Positions 50,572 to 59,715 of a stretch of DNA of 64,000 nt are shown here, piece by piece (position 1 is the first letter of the stretch; every line of letters starts with the position of its first letter). The translations under genes and the position numbers were made by a program. Below the pieces are notes generated by a model. The model had not been told where the DNA came from. It ran no database searches and was given only the letters and a program-made list of their open reading frames with translations. The stretch is from Chloroflexota bacterium (GTDB lineage: Bacteria > Chloroflexota > Anaerolineae > Aggregatilineales > Phototrophicaceae): NCBI GenBank assembly GCA_026709625.1, contig JAPOSR010000056.1:1-64000 (forward strand), in the 5' to 3' direction.

Positions 50572-51772
50572 GCCCAATGCTCCGGTAGGCAGCCAAGAGC
50601 TGGGGCAGCAGCGCCGACCAATCATAGTGTTTTTGCACGCTGTCCCGCGCAGATCGACTGATTTCCCCGCGCGCCGCATCGTCTTGCAGCAGCGTTACGA
50701 CCGCATCGGCAAAGTCTTCGGCTGTGTCGGCCACTCGCAGAGTCGCCAAAGCATCGGCATGCAAGCCGGCCGCGCCAATCGAAGTCGAGACGACTGTGCA
50801 GCCAGACGCCAGCGCCTGCAAAATCTTGAGACGGGTGCCGCTGCCCATGCGCAAGGGGACGATGTAGAGCGCCGCCGCGTGCAAATAAGGCTTCACCGAT
50901 TCGACCCAGCCCGTAACCTGTGTCTGCTTGTCCGTCAGCGCCAGGGTGCGCGCCTGGGGGTTGCGCCCGACGATGCGCAGCCGCGTCTGTGGCAGTTTCT
51001 TGCGAACGCGCGGCAAGATCTCGGCGCAGAACCACTCGATCGCATCTGCATTGGGGCGATAGTCCATCTTGCCGCTGAAGACCAAAGTAAAGCGCTCGCG
51101 GCGGCTGGGGACGGGCGGTCGATACGCATCAACATGGATGCCATTGGGCACGACATGGATGGGCGCGCCGGCGTGCTGCAAAAGCTTCTGCTTGTCTTCG
51201 CCGCTGACAGCCACAACCAGGTCGACCGCTCGGCAAATCTCGCTTTCAAATCGCCACAATCGGCGGGCTTGCAGGCTGGAATAGAGCGCCGCCAGCCAGC
51301 GCCGCGGCTGCCTGCGGTCGATGAGCGCAATGGCATGCTGCAAATCCGCTTCGGCGTTTTGGGCGTCGTAGATTAGTTTCGCGCCCTTGCCATGCGCCTG
51401 GATCAAACGCAGCCAGAGTCCGAACTCGATGCCAAAGAATTGAATCAAATCGAAGTTTTCGCTCTTCAGCAGCGCTTTTAATGCCGCCTCGAATGTTGCG
51501 CTAGCCAGCCGATGCTGCATATCCGCCTGCGGGCTGGTCAGCATCTTCAGCAGACGTTTGCGGCGGCTGTGGCTGGGCAGCGGCACAACCTGCACCTGCT
51601 GGCAAAGCTCAGCGAGTGGATTGCTTTGCCCGGGCGGCTCGCCACTGGCGAAGCTCAACAATGTGATCTCGTGCCCGGCCTCGCGCAGACCACGCAAGAT
51701 TCCAAAGCTGCGCAGCGCGACGCCAGATTCGGGCGGATAGGGCAGGTCGGGCGTCAAGAGCAAGATCTTCAT
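50564..51772 (-). CDS. Family 4 glycosyltransferase (second of operon)
   Basis: GT-B retaining transferase: MKILLLTPDLPYPPESGVALRSF, VSGEDKQKLL, HVVPNGIHVDAYRP, LVFSGKMDYRPNADAIEWF, and VPLRMGSGTRLKILQALASG, the place of the E-x7-E motif, though the first Glu is absent. 402 aa. Likely builds a surface glycan. ATG 51772, just past the end of the upstream GT4 gene. Confidence 0.88.
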   Translation of the reverse strand: MKILLLTPDLPYPPESGVALRSFGILRGLREAGHEITLLSFASGEPPGQSNPLAELCQQVQVVPLPSHSRRKRLLKMLTSPQADMQHRLASATFEAALKALLKSENFDLIQFFGIEFGLWLRLIQAHGKGAKLIYDAQNAEADLQHAIALIDRRQPRRWLAALYSSLQARRLWRFESEICRAVDLVVAVSGEDKQKLLQHAGAPIHVVPNGIHVDAYRPPVPSRRERFTLVFSGKMDYRPNADAIEWFCAEILPRVRKKLPQTRLRIVGRNPQARTLALTDKQTQVTGWVESVKPYLHAAALYIVPLRMGSGTRLKILQALASGCTVVSTSIGAAGLHADALATLRVADTAEDFADAVVTLLQDDAARGEISRSARDSVQKHYDWSALLPQLLAAYRSIGLG

Positions 51773-51779
51773 GCGCCGC

Positions 51780-52883
51780 CTAGCCCACCAGGGCATCGTA
51801 ACAGTTGAGTGCGATGCGCGCCGCTTCCCGCCAGTTGAATTGCGCGGCTCGTTGCAGCGCCTGTTGCGCTTGGTTTGCCAGCCAGTCGCTGTCGGTCAAT
51901 GTGCGTTTCATGGCGGCTGCGATTGTGTGGGGATTGTACGGGTCGACCAGCGCGCCGACGCCGCCAACGATTTCTTGCAGCGCGCCGACCCGGCTGACGA
52001 TCGGCACAGCGCCGCAAGCCATCGCCTCCAGCGCGGTCAAGCCGAAGCCTTCGTGAAAAGACGGCAGAATAATTGCGCAGGCGCGGCTGTAGACGGCTGG
52101 CAGCTGCTCATCACTGACAGCGTGGCGCAGCAGTATGTGCTCGTCTATGCCCAGCGCGCTCACATCCGCCAGCACCTGCTCATAATGCCAGCCCAGCCGC
52201 CCCGCCACCACCAGCTTGGGGGCATCGGGCAGGTCCAGTTTCAGGTCGCGATAGGCTTTTGCCAAGCCCGCCAGATTCTTGCGCGGCTCCAGCGTGCCGA
52301 CAAACAGCAGATACTGCTCGGGCAGGTCCAAAGCGCGCAATATATCGGCGGTTTGCGCGGTGGACAAAGGGCGGAAGCGCTCGTCGGCAGCCAGCAGATG
52401 CACAGTGATTTTATCCGCTGGCACATCCAAAATCGCGATTAGATCGTCTTTGGTCGTCTGGCTGTTTGCCAGGATATGGTCGGCGCGCGCAACCGAAGCT
52501 TCGATCTGCCCATTGTAATACTGACGGCTTTCGGCGGTCAGGTATTCGGGGAAGCGGATGAAGCTGAGGTCGTGCACGGTGATGATATGCCGCCTGGCGC
52601 CCCGCCGCGGCGCGATGAAATCGGGACTGTGCAGCAAGTCGAACCGATGACGCCCCAATTCCAGGGAAAGCGCGCTGCGTTCCAGCGGGTGATGCGGCGG
52701 TGTCCACAATTTGGCGCTGGCAAAGCAAGACGATAAAGGTCTTTGCGCCTTGCGACTCTGCAAAATTGTCAGTTTGTGCGGCGGGGAATGCGTTTCGCAG
52801 GCGGCGATTAGCGCGGTGATATATCGGCTGATGCCGCCGACGCGATAATGAGTCAGCCGCGCGTCGATTCCGATATGTGCCAT
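51780..52883 (-). CDS. Family 4 glycosyltransferase (first of operon)
   Basis: GT4 enzyme related to mannosyltransferases: IGIDARLTHYRVGGISRYI, HDLSFIRFPEYLT, ANSQTTKDDLI, LFVGTLEPRKNLAGL, and ILPSFHEGFGLTALEAMACGAVPI with intact E-x7-E. 367 aa. A TACAAT box ends 6 nt before ATG, so the message may be leaderless. First of three transferases read leftward. Confidence 0.93.
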   Translation of the reverse strand: MAHIGIDARLTHYRVGGISRYITALIAACETHSPPHKLTILQSRKAQRPLSSCFASAKLWTPPHHPLERSALSLELGRHRFDLLHSPDFIAPRRGARRHIITVHDLSFIRFPEYLTAESRQYYNGQIEASVARADHILANSQTTKDDLIAILDVPADKITVHLLAADERFRPLSTAQTADILRALDLPEQYLLFVGTLEPRKNLAGLAKAYRDLKLDLPDAPKLVVAGRLGWHYEQVLADVSALGIDEHILLRHAVSDEQLPAVYSRACAIILPSFHEGFGLTALEAMACGAVPIVSRVGALQEIVGGVGALVDPYNPHTIAAAMKRTLTDSDWLANQAQQALQRAAQFNWREAARIALNCYDALVG

Positions 52884-52889
52884 AAACGC

Positions 52890-52895
52890 ATTGTA
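52890..52895 (-). promoter_or_regulatory. -10 box of the glycosyltransferase operon, leaderless type
   Basis: TACAAT on the minus strand, 6 nt (TGCGTT) before ATG 52883, same spacing as at mutL. No Shine-Dalgarno; -35 not clear. Confidence 0.5.
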
Positions 52896-52946
52896 GCGGT
52901 ATCATCAACCTCGCGCTAGCGAAAGCTGCCGGGCAAGGAGGGCGCA

Positions 52947-53918
52947 GTGAAGCGATTTGATGTGGTCGCCTTGGGCGAATCGATGCTGCGTTTGACGCCG
53001 CCTGGCTATTTGCGCATCGAGCAGACTCGCAGCTTTGATATCTGGGTTGGCGGCGCAGAGTCCAACACGGCGGTTGGCTTGGCGCGGCTGGGCATGACTG
53101 TGGCTTGGCTGTCGCGCCTGCCCGATTCGCCACTGGGTCGCTATGTCAGCAACCGCATCGCTCAATATGGCGTCGATGTGAGCCAGGTGGTCTGGGCGCA
53201 GGACGAGCGGCTGGGCATCTATTTTCACGAAAAAGCCATTGATCCGCGCGCCAGCGAAATCATCTACGATCGCCGCGACTCGGCTATGAGCCGCATGCAG
53301 CCCAGTGACTTGCCAGACGCATTGTTTCGACTGGGCGCGGCTGGCTTGCTGCATGCGACTGGCATCACCCTGGCCATCAGCAGCGCGGCGCAGGCAACCC
53401 TGCTCGCGGCGATGCGCCAAGCGCGGGCGGCTCGCTGGCGCGTCAGTTTCGATACCAATTATCGCAGCAAATTGTGGAGTGGCGCAGAAGCGGCAAAAGG
53501 CTGCCAACCGGCGATGCAGCTGGCGGATGTCATTTTCTGTCCGCTGGATGACTATGGCGAGCTATATGGCGATGCCAAAGTCGATGACGCGCTTTTGGGA
53601 TTGGCCGAGCGCTTTCCTGATGCCTTGATCGTGATGACGCTGGGGGTGGACGGCGCGATAGCCAGGACGGCGACGGGCCAGGTCTTTCGGCAGCCGGCGA
53701 TGCTAGCGGGCGAAGTCGGGCGCATCGGCGGCGGAGATGCCTTTGCGGCCGGCTTTTTATATGCCTGGCTGCGCTACGATGATGTCGCGCAGGCATTAAA
53801 ATGGGGCGCGGCGATGTCGGCGATGAAATACACCATTCCCGGCGACCTGCCCCTGGTCGACCGCGCGGCGGTGGCGGCGCTGGCAGCTGGCGCGGCTGGT
53901 GGCGGTCTGATCCGCTGA
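52947..53918 (+). CDS. PfkB-family sugar kinase (KdgK-like)
   Basis: Ribokinase fold: [34 protein letters not shown] (first signature), [11 protein letters not shown], and the catalytic [17 protein letters not shown] with Asp base. The RLTPPG and DTNYRSKLW elements resemble 2-keto-3-deoxygluconate kinases; fructokinase is possible. 323 aa. Start is GTG 52947, AAGGAGG 5-6 nt upstream. No KDPG aldolase gene is nearby. Confidence 0.88.
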   Translation: MKRFDVVALGESMLRLTPPGYLRIEQTRSFDIWVGGAESNTAVGLARLGMTVAWLSRLPDSPLGRYVSNRIAQYGVDVSQVVWAQDERLGIYFHEKAIDPRASEIIYDRRDSAMSRMQPSDLPDALFRLGAAGLLHATGITLAISSAAQATLLAAMRQARAARWRVSFDTNYRSKLWSGAEAAKGCQPAMQLADVIFCPLDDYGELYGDAKVDDALLGLAERFPDALIVMTLGVDGAIARTATGQVFRQPAMLAGEVGRIGGGDAFAAGFLYAWLRYDDVAQALKWGAAMSAMKYTIPGDLPLVDRAAVAALAAGAAGGGLIR

Positions 53919-53944
53919 TGACGCTCAGGGAAATGGTGAATGCG

Positions 53945-54095
53945 TGGATATGGCAGCCAAGCCCCCATCGCCCGGCCCCTTGCCCCCAGAACGAGGGAAG
54001 GGAGTTTTACCAGCGCCTCCGCAGCATGGTAGCTCCTCTCTCATTTTTGGAGTGGGGGGCTAAGCAACGCGTAGCCACCAAAATCACCACCCCCG
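53945..54095 (+). repeat. Dispersed intergenic repeat, copy B (most complete)
   Basis: Begins AATGCGTGGATATGGCAGCC and ends GTAGCCACCAAAATCACCACC. Contains every block seen in the other copies. It lies between the PfkB and ABC genes, and an open frame running through it into the ABC gene is fortuitous. TATACT at 54131-54136 after it may be the ABC -10. Confidence 0.8.
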
Positions 54096-54169
54096 CTCAG
54101 CCGCATCTGGCAGGTCCGCGCCAGCTCGTCTATACTGCGCGGCTTATCCGTCCACCTGCTGTCGAGCCA

Positions 54170-55975
54170 ATGACCAAAACCGAAGCGCCCACCGGCCACC
54201 CGTTTGTCCGCTTGCTGAATTATGCGACTGCCTATAAACGGCGAGTGGCGCTGGCGACTGTTTATTCGGTCCTGGGCAAGATTTTCGACATCATGCCGCC
54301 GGTGCTGATCGGCATGGCGGTGGATATTGTGACGTTGCGCGAAGCCTCGCTTTTGGGGCGGCTGGGCGTCAGTGATCTGTCTGCGCAGCTGCTGATACTG
54401 GGCGGACTTACCTTGCTGATTTGGATACTGGAATCGGCATTTGAATACATTCAGCGCGTGTATTGGCGCAACCTGGCGCAGTCGATGCAGCACGACCTGC
54501 GCGCCGAAGCCTATGACCATGTGCAGCGTCTGGAAATGGCCTATTTTGAAGACCAGAGCACCGGCGGCCTGATGTCGGTGCTCAACGACGACATCAATCA
54601 GTTGGAACGTTTCTTGGATATCGGCGCAAGCGATGTCGTGCAGATATTGACGACGGTACTTGTCATCGGCGGCATCTTCACGGTTATCGCCCCAAGCGTG
54701 GCTTGGATGGCGGTTGTGCCTATGCCGGTCATCATCTGGGGGTCGCTTCGCTTCCAAAGGTCGCTCGCCCCACTCTACAGCGCGGTTCGCGAGCAAGTTA
54801 GCATGATCAATCATCAACTGTCCAACAGCTTGGGCGGCATCGCCACCATCAAGAGCTTCACCGCCGAAGACTATGAAGCCCAGCGCCTGCGCTCGGCAAG
54901 CAATGAGTATCTGGAGCGCAACCGCCGCGCGATCCGCCTCAGTTCGGCATTTACGCCGTTGATCCGCATGGCGATTGTCTCGGGCTTCATCGCGATCACG
55001 GTGGCGGGCGGGCAGCTGACTCTGGATGGCGCGCTGGATATCGGCGCCTACAGCGTACTGATTTTCATGACGCAGCGCTTGCTCTGGCCCCTGACCAGGC
55101 TGGGCGAGACCTTTGATCAATACCAGCGCGCCATGGCTTCGACCATCCGCATTCTCGACCTGCTAAGCATCAAGCCCGGCATCGTTGATGGTCCGTATCG
55201 CCTGAAGAAGCGCGATGTGCGCGGGCACATGTGGCTGGATGATGTAGCTTTTGCCTACAGCGACGGGCGCGCGGTCATCGGCGGGCTGACCTTTGCGGTG
55301 CCGGCTGGCGATACAGTCGCCATCGTCGGCGCGACAGGCGCTGGCAAGAGCACGGTCATCAAGCTGCTGCTGCGCTATTATGATGTGACAAGTGGGCGCG
55401 TGCTGCTGGATGGCTATGACCTGCGCGACCTGAAACAGAAAGATATCCGCAATGCCATCGGGTTGGTCAGCCAGGATGTCTTTTTGTTTCATGGCAGCGT
55501 GCGCGAAAATATCACCTATGGCAGCCAGGATGTGCCCCAGCAGCTTGTCGTCGAAGCCGCAACGATCGCCGAGGCGCATGAGTTCATCATGGAATTGCCA
55601 CAGGGTTATGACACCATCGTCGGCGAGCGCGGACAAAAACTCTCGGGCGGGCAGCGTCAGCGGCTGTCCATTGCGCGCGCTGTTTTGAAAGACCCGCCTA
55701 TCCTCATCCTGGACGAAGCCACATCGTCAGTCGACAACGAAACCGAAGCCGCCATCCAACGGTCGCTGGAGCGCATCGTCATCGGCCGCACGACCATCGT
55801 TATCGCGCATCGTCTGTCGACCGTGCGCAACGCCGACATGATCTATGTGCTGCAAAAAGGGACGTTGCTGGAAAGCGGTCATCATGATGACCTGGTGCGG
55901 CGCGATGGCTTGTACGCATCGCTGTGGCGCGTGCAGACGGGCGAACGCGGTTTGAACTCCGAGCCGATGATCTAA
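54170..55975 (+). CDS. ABC exporter (fused permease and ATPase)
   Basis: Half-transporter of the MsbA/lipid-multidrug type: six transmembrane helices in residues 30-320 (ABC_membrane), then the ATPase with Walker [11 protein letters not shown]-loop [17 protein letters not shown], signature [12 protein letters not shown], Walker [12 protein letters not shown] and H-loop [12 protein letters not shown]. 601 aa. ATG 54170 is chosen because the frame upstream lies in the repeat. Probably a homodimer; substrate unknown (lipid, glycan precursor or drug). Converges on the Gfo/Idh gene with stops overlapping. Confidence 0.94.
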   Translation: MTKTEAPTGHPFVRLLNYATAYKRRVALATVYSVLGKIFDIMPPVLIGMAVDIVTLREASLLGRLGVSDLSAQLLILGGLTLLIWILESAFEYIQRVYWRNLAQSMQHDLRAEAYDHVQRLEMAYFEDQSTGGLMSVLNDDINQLERFLDIGASDVVQILTTVLVIGGIFTVIAPSVAWMAVVPMPVIIWGSLRFQRSLAPLYSAVREQVSMINHQLSNSLGGIATIKSFTAEDYEAQRLRSASNEYLERNRRAIRLSSAFTPLIRMAIVSGFIAITVAGGQLTLDGALDIGAYSVLIFMTQRLLWPLTRLGETFDQYQRAMASTIRILDLLSIKPGIVDGPYRLKKRDVRGHMWLDDVAFAYSDGRAVIGGLTFAVPAGDTVAIVGATGAGKSTVIKLLLRYYDVTSGRVLLDGYDLRDLKQKDIRNAIGLVSQDVFLFHGSVRENITYGSQDVPQQLVVEAATIAEAHEFIMELPQGYDTIVGERGQKLSGGQRQRLSIARAVLKDPPILILDEATSSVDNETEAAIQRSLERIVIGRTTIVIAHRLSTVRNADMIYVLQKGTLLESGHHDDLVRRDGLYASLWRVQTGERGLNSEPMI

Positions 55976-56940
55976 GCGACCGCCGCCAGCAGCTTGTCGA
56001 CCACCCGCATATTGGCCACTGCGTCATCCGCCGAAAAACGTGGCGCTCGCCCCTGCAGCAGCGCATCAGCAAAATCCTCGACCATCAGCTGATACTGATC
56101 GACAGCCGGGATGCGATGCTCTGTGTAGTCGTCGCCGCGCCAGTGTTGGACGATTGCTTCGGCGTTCTTTTCGGGCACGAAGCTGGCCGGGACGCGGAGC
56201 ATGCCCTTTGTGCCTTTGATCGTATAGCTGTGTTCACGCCAGGCGCGCAGGCCACAGTGGAAACTGCCGATGACACCGGCTGGAAAATGCAGCGCCCCCG
56301 CCAGCGCCTCGTCCACGCCAGTCGCCGCGCCGATTCGTTTGCTGGCTGTTGCCTGGCTGGGTTCTTCGCCGGTCATAAAGCGCATCAAATTGACGCAATA
56401 GCAGCCCACATCCATCAATGCGCCACCCGCCAGCGGCTTGCTCAGCCGGATATTGGCGGCATCGCTGATCGGGAAGGTGAAGGCGCTGGCGATGATCTGC
56501 ATGTCGCCAATGCCGCCTTCGGCAATGATCTGCTTGATCCGTTGGTGCTGGGGATGAAAACGATACATGAACGCTTCTGCCAGCAAGACATCTCGCTCGA
56601 CAAAGGCATCGACGATGGCTTGGGCTTCAGCCGCGTCGCTGGCGAAAGGCTTTTCACACAGCGTGGGAATGCCGGCTCGGGCGCAGTGGATGCTCCATTC
56701 GGCATGCAGGCTGTTGGGCAGCGGAATGTAGATGGCGTCGATGTCGGGATCCGCCAGCAAGGCTTCATAACTGCCATGCGCGCGCGGGATATGCTGCTCG
56801 GCTGCGAAAGCCTGGGCGCTGGCCAGCGACCGACTGCCCACTGCGGCGACTGCGCCATTGCCCGAGGCATGGATGGCCGGGATGACTCGGCGTCCGATAT
56901 TGGCTGTGCTTAATATGCCCCAGCGCACCCTGTCGCCCAT
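55972..56940 (-). CDS. Gfo/Idh/MocA-family oxidoreductase
   Basis: NAD(P)-dependent sugar or cyclitol dehydrogenase: Rossmann [38 protein letters not shown] (the EKP catalytic Lys), [24 protein letters not shown] with catalytic Asp/His-type region. 322 aa. ATG 56940 follows a G-rich AAGGGGGCGGAC. Located 34 nt after the binding-protein gene, so probably in one operon with it. Confidence 0.9.
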   Translation of the reverse strand: MGDRVRWGILSTANIGRRVIPAIHASGNGAVAAVGSRSLASAQAFAAEQHIPRAHGSYEALLADPDIDAIYIPLPNSLHAEWSIHCARAGIPTLCEKPFASDAAEAQAIVDAFVERDVLLAEAFMYRFHPQHQRIKQIIAEGGIGDMQIIASAFTFPISDAANIRLSKPLAGGALMDVGCYCVNLMRFMTGEEPSQATASKRIGAATGVDEALAGALHFPAGVIGSFHCGLRAWREHSYTIKGTKGMLRVPASFVPEKNAEAIVQHWRGDDYTEHRIPAVDQYQLMVEDFADALLQGRAPRFSADDAVANMRVVDKLLAAVA

Positions 56941-56974
56941 GTCCGCCCCCTTTTTTGCCACTCGACGCGAAGAT

Positions 56975-57745
56975 CTATGCCCACAACGCGATGAGTCTAG
57001 CCAGGGCACCCCCAGCGCGCAACCGTTCCAGCGCCGCTTCGATCAACTGCCAGGCGTCATGATTGTCGCGGCGCACGGCGATGGCGTAGGGATCATGCGT
57101 GATGAATTGGCTGGTGGAGAGCCACCCGCTGCGCTCCCGCTGGTAGAGGCGGTAGGTCAGGTTGTCGGTCAGGGCAGAATCAGCCTGGCCCAGGCGCAGG
57201 GCATCCAGCGCGTATCCTGGCAATTCGTAGGGCATCCGTTGAAGCGCTATGCCATCAGCCAACCAGGCATGCAAGAGGCTGTCGGCGCTGCTGGCATATT
57301 CAACGGCGATGCGTTTCCCGCCCAGATTCTCCACAGCCAACGCGGACGAATCGCCGGCGGATGCCAAGACCAGCCCATTGTTGAAATAGGCGCTGGTATA
57401 GCGGGCATCGTCTGTTCGCGTGGCATCGATGGGCAGGGACGCTACCAGCGCATCGACTTCACCGCTGATGAGCGCGTCGTACAGGCTGTAAAAGCCTATG
57501 TTGCGAAACTGCGCTGGCAGGCCGATTTCCCGGGCGATCGCAGCAGCCAGGTCGATCTCCAGCCCGCGCAATGCGCCGTCATCGTCCACGGCAAAAGGCG
57601 GATAGCTGGCATCCACGCCGATGCGCAGCGCGCCAGTCGGGAAGGCTCGCTCGCGGTCGGGCCTGCCGCTGTGCAGGACAGCCATCATGAACAGCGCGAA
57701 AGCCAGCGCCGTCTGCGCAAGCAGGATGAATGGTCGCAGCCGCAT
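56975..57745 (-). CDS. Family 3 solute-binding protein (amino-acid type)
   Basis: N-terminal hydrophobic segment (about residues 6-28) without a clear lipobox, then a bilobed SBP_bac_3 domain: LRIGVDASYPPFAVDDDGALRGLEIDLAAAIA, YDALISGEVDALVASLPI, LGGKRIAVEYASSAD, and LRLGQADSALTDNLT. Binds polar amino acids or similar small molecules outside the membrane; no permease or ATPase partner is adjacent. 256 aa. ATG 57745 overlaps the glycosidase stop by one base (TGATG). Confidence 0.88.
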   Translation of the reverse strand: MRLRPFILLAQTALAFALFMMAVLHSGRPDRERAFPTGALRIGVDASYPPFAVDDDGALRGLEIDLAAAIAREIGLPAQFRNIGFYSLYDALISGEVDALVASLPIDATRTDDARYTSAYFNNGLVLASAGDSSALAVENLGGKRIAVEYASSADSLLHAWLADGIALQRMPYELPGYALDALRLGQADSALTDNLTYRLYQRERSGWLSTSQFITHDPYAIAVRRDNHDAWQLIEAALERLRAGGALARLIALWA

Positions 57746-58953
57746 CAGGTTTCGACCGGCGGCGGCAGCCAGAGCGTCTCGTTCACAGCCCATCCGCGCG
57801 CATAGGCTTGCAATTCAAAATAGACGGGCTTGGGCAAAAACTCCGCGTTGATCAATGTATAGCCATCGGGGTAGCCGCGCAGATCGACCGGGTAGCGCAG
57901 CGCCCAGATGCACAGCGCCTCCAGCCAATCCCAGTGCGCTTCGGCATATTGAAAAGCCCGTAGCGTATAGGCGGCGCGTTGCGAGGGATGGACGGCATGC
58001 AGCCAGCGCGCATGATCATTCCAGCCGCTTTCGGTGATGATGATTGGCTTGTGGCTGTCGCCGTTGTCGACCATGATCTGGCGCAGCAATTCAACCCGCC
58101 GAAAGTTCAGGCGGCGTGGCTGTGGCGGGGTCTCTGGGGCATCACGAAATCCATAGGTGTGCGCAGCCAGCGCGTCATAATGCGCCCCCGCGCCCAGCTC
58201 ATACAAGGCAGTCAAAAAATCGAGTTCATTGAGTCCGACTCGGCTGCCCGGCTTTTCCAGAGTTGGCACCAGCGCCCCAGCCAGCACAACCGCGGCGGGA
58301 TTGGCTTGCTTGATGCGCGGGTAACTGGCTGCGAGCAAGCGCGCATAACGGGCTGGTTCGACTGGCTGAAATCCCCATTCTGCGCTGAGGTTTGGCTCGT
58401 TCCAAACGATGATGCGCTGGATGTCTTTGGCATAGCGAGTGGCGAATGCGGCGGCGTATTCGGCGAATCCCGCAAATGCGGCATTGGGTAGGTTTGTCAA
58501 GGTCGCGCCAGCCGGACGCGCCCAGTCTGGCGCCAAACCCAGCCGCGCGATAACCCGCAGACCTTGCAGCCGCGCCAAACGCACGATGCTGTCGGTTCGC
58601 GCCCAGTCGTATTCGCCTTCCCGCCACTCGACATATGCCCACGGGAAAAATTGCACGATGGTGGCCGCGCCCAGCTCGCGCGTCATAGCCAGCGAGCGCA
58701 AGATCTTCGCCGTTTCGACCTCGTTTTCCAGCAGCGTATGCACACAGACCAGCGGCTTTTGGGTCTGCACGAATTGCTGGGCAAGGGCGAGCGGCTGTTC
58801 TGCGACTGGCGCTGCGCCCGCCCAGTCCCGCGCGAGCCAGCCCAGCCCAGCCAGCGTGATAATCGCCAGCAGCCCGGCTGGTCGCTTGAGGTTCTTGCGG
58901 GACAAGCGATATGACAAGGCAGCGGCTTTCGGGTAGAATAGCGAAGTTGGCAC
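57745..58953 (-). CDS. Membrane-anchored clan-A glycosidase (GH39/GH5-like)
   Basis: One N-terminal membrane segment (about residues 28-45), then a TIM barrel with strand motifs ATIVQFFPWAYVEWREGEYDW, the acid/base site IVWNEPNLSAEWG and the nucleophile site IIITESGWNDH. Both Glu are present, unlike the paralogous domain at 8962-10494. Substrate unknown. Start uncertain: GTG 58953 (listed), TTG 58959 or TTG 58917; none has a Shine-Dalgarno. The longer frame upstream is antisense to the sulfotransferase gene and is not coding. Confidence 0.82.
   Translation of the reverse strand: MPTSLFYPKAAALSYRLSRKNLKRPAGLLAIITLAGLGWLARDWAGAAPVAEQPLALAQQFVQTQKPLVCVHTLLENEVETAKILRSLAMTRELGAATIVQFFPWAYVEWREGEYDWARTDSIVRLARLQGLRVIARLGLAPDWARPAGATLTNLPNAAFAGFAEYAAAFATRYAKDIQRIIVWNEPNLSAEWGFQPVEPARYARLLAASYPRIKQANPAAVVLAGALVPTLEKPGSRVGLNELDFLTALYELGAGAHYDALAAHTYGFRDAPETPPQPRRLNFRRVELLRQIMVDNGDSHKPIIITESGWNDHARWLHAVHPSQRAAYTLRAFQYAEAHWDWLEALCIWALRYPVDLRGYPDGYTLINAEFLPKPVYFELQAYARGWAVNETLWLPPPVET
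58911..58939 (+). promoter_or_regulatory. Promoter of the sulfotransferase-aminotransferase operon
   Basis: ATGACA (58911-58916), 17-nt spacer, TAGAAT (58934-58939); leader about 35 nt to ATG 58981. Confidence 0.6.
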
Positions 58954-58980
58954 GGTCAATCTACAAACAGGCAGGGTGGC

Positions 58981-59715
58981 ATGCCGCAACGAATCATAGC
59001 GATGTGGTCGGGTCCGCGCAATATCTCGACAGCGTTGATGCGCTCGTGGGGCAGCCGCGCCGATACGCGTGTGGTGGACGAGCCCTTTTATGCGCATTAT
59101 CTGCTGTCTACCGGCTGCGATCACCCCGGCGCCGACGAGATCATCCGCAGCTATTCCACCGACTGGCGCGCCGTTGTTGACCAGTTGCTGCGCCAGCGAG
59201 GCGATTCTGCGATTGTGTATCACAAGCACATGACGCATCATATGCTGCCGCATATCGAAAGAAGCTGGCTGGGCGAGGTATCCAGCGGCTTTCTCATCCG
59301 CGAGCCGCGGCGCATGTTGCTTTCGCTGATGAAAGTCATCCCCCAGCCACGCCTGGAGCAGACGGGCCTGCCCCAGCAGGTGGAGCTCTTTGAGGCTGTG
59401 CGCGAGCTGACCGGGTCCGTCCCGCCAGTGGTCGCCGCGCGCGATGTGCTGCTCCAGCCAGCTGTTATGCTGAGCCGCCTGTGCTCGGCGCTGGATGTGC
59501 CCTACGATGATTGCATGCTTGGCTGGACGGCAGGCGCGCGCGTTACCGATGGGATTTGGGCGAAGCATTGGTATGGAGCCGTCGAACGATCGACTGGTTT
59601 CGCGCCGTATCAAGCTGACGACAGCCCCTTGCCCGACCACCTGCGCGGATTGCTGGAAGCCTGCCAGCCGCTTTATGACCAGTTGGCGCAGCACCGCATC
59701 GACCCGGGGGAATGA
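58981..59715 (+). CDS. Sulfotransferase-like P-loop protein
   Basis: IIAMWSGPRNISTALMRSWGSR at residues 5-26 fits the PAPS 5'-phosphosulfate loop of sulfotransferases, and LIREPRRMLLSLMK near residue 108 fits the 3'-phosphate binding region. 244 aa, no signal peptide. It overlaps the following aminotransferase-like gene (ATGA), so the two probably act together. Acceptor unknown; sugar-kinase-like or other P-loop activity cannot be excluded. Confidence 0.75.
   Translation: MPQRIIAMWSGPRNISTALMRSWGSRADTRVVDEPFYAHYLLSTGCDHPGADEIIRSYSTDWRAVVDQLLRQRGDSAIVYHKHMTHHMLPHIERSWLGEVSSGFLIREPRRMLLSLMKVIPQPRLEQTGLPQQVELFEAVRELTGSVPPVVAARDVLLQPAVMLSRLCSALDVPYDDCMLGWTAGARVTDGIWAKHWYGAVERSTGFAPYQADDSPLPDHLRGLLEACQPLYDQLAQHRIDPGE
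58993..59021 (-). promoter_or_regulatory. Promoter of the glycosidase-binding protein operon
   Basis: Minus strand TTGCGC (59021-59016), 17-nt spacer, TATGAT (58998-58993), +1 near 58986. It lies inside the sulfotransferase coding region, so the two divergent promoters are interlocked. Confidence 0.5.

Noticed and set aside
53801..54169. N-terminal extension of the ABC exporter
   Set aside because: Runs out of phase through the end of the PfkB gene and then through the dispersed repeat; ATG 54170 gives a normal exporter N-terminus.
58960..59694. N-terminal extension of the glycosidase frame
   Set aside because: Lies antisense to the sulfotransferase-like gene and would bury the membrane anchor deep inside the protein.
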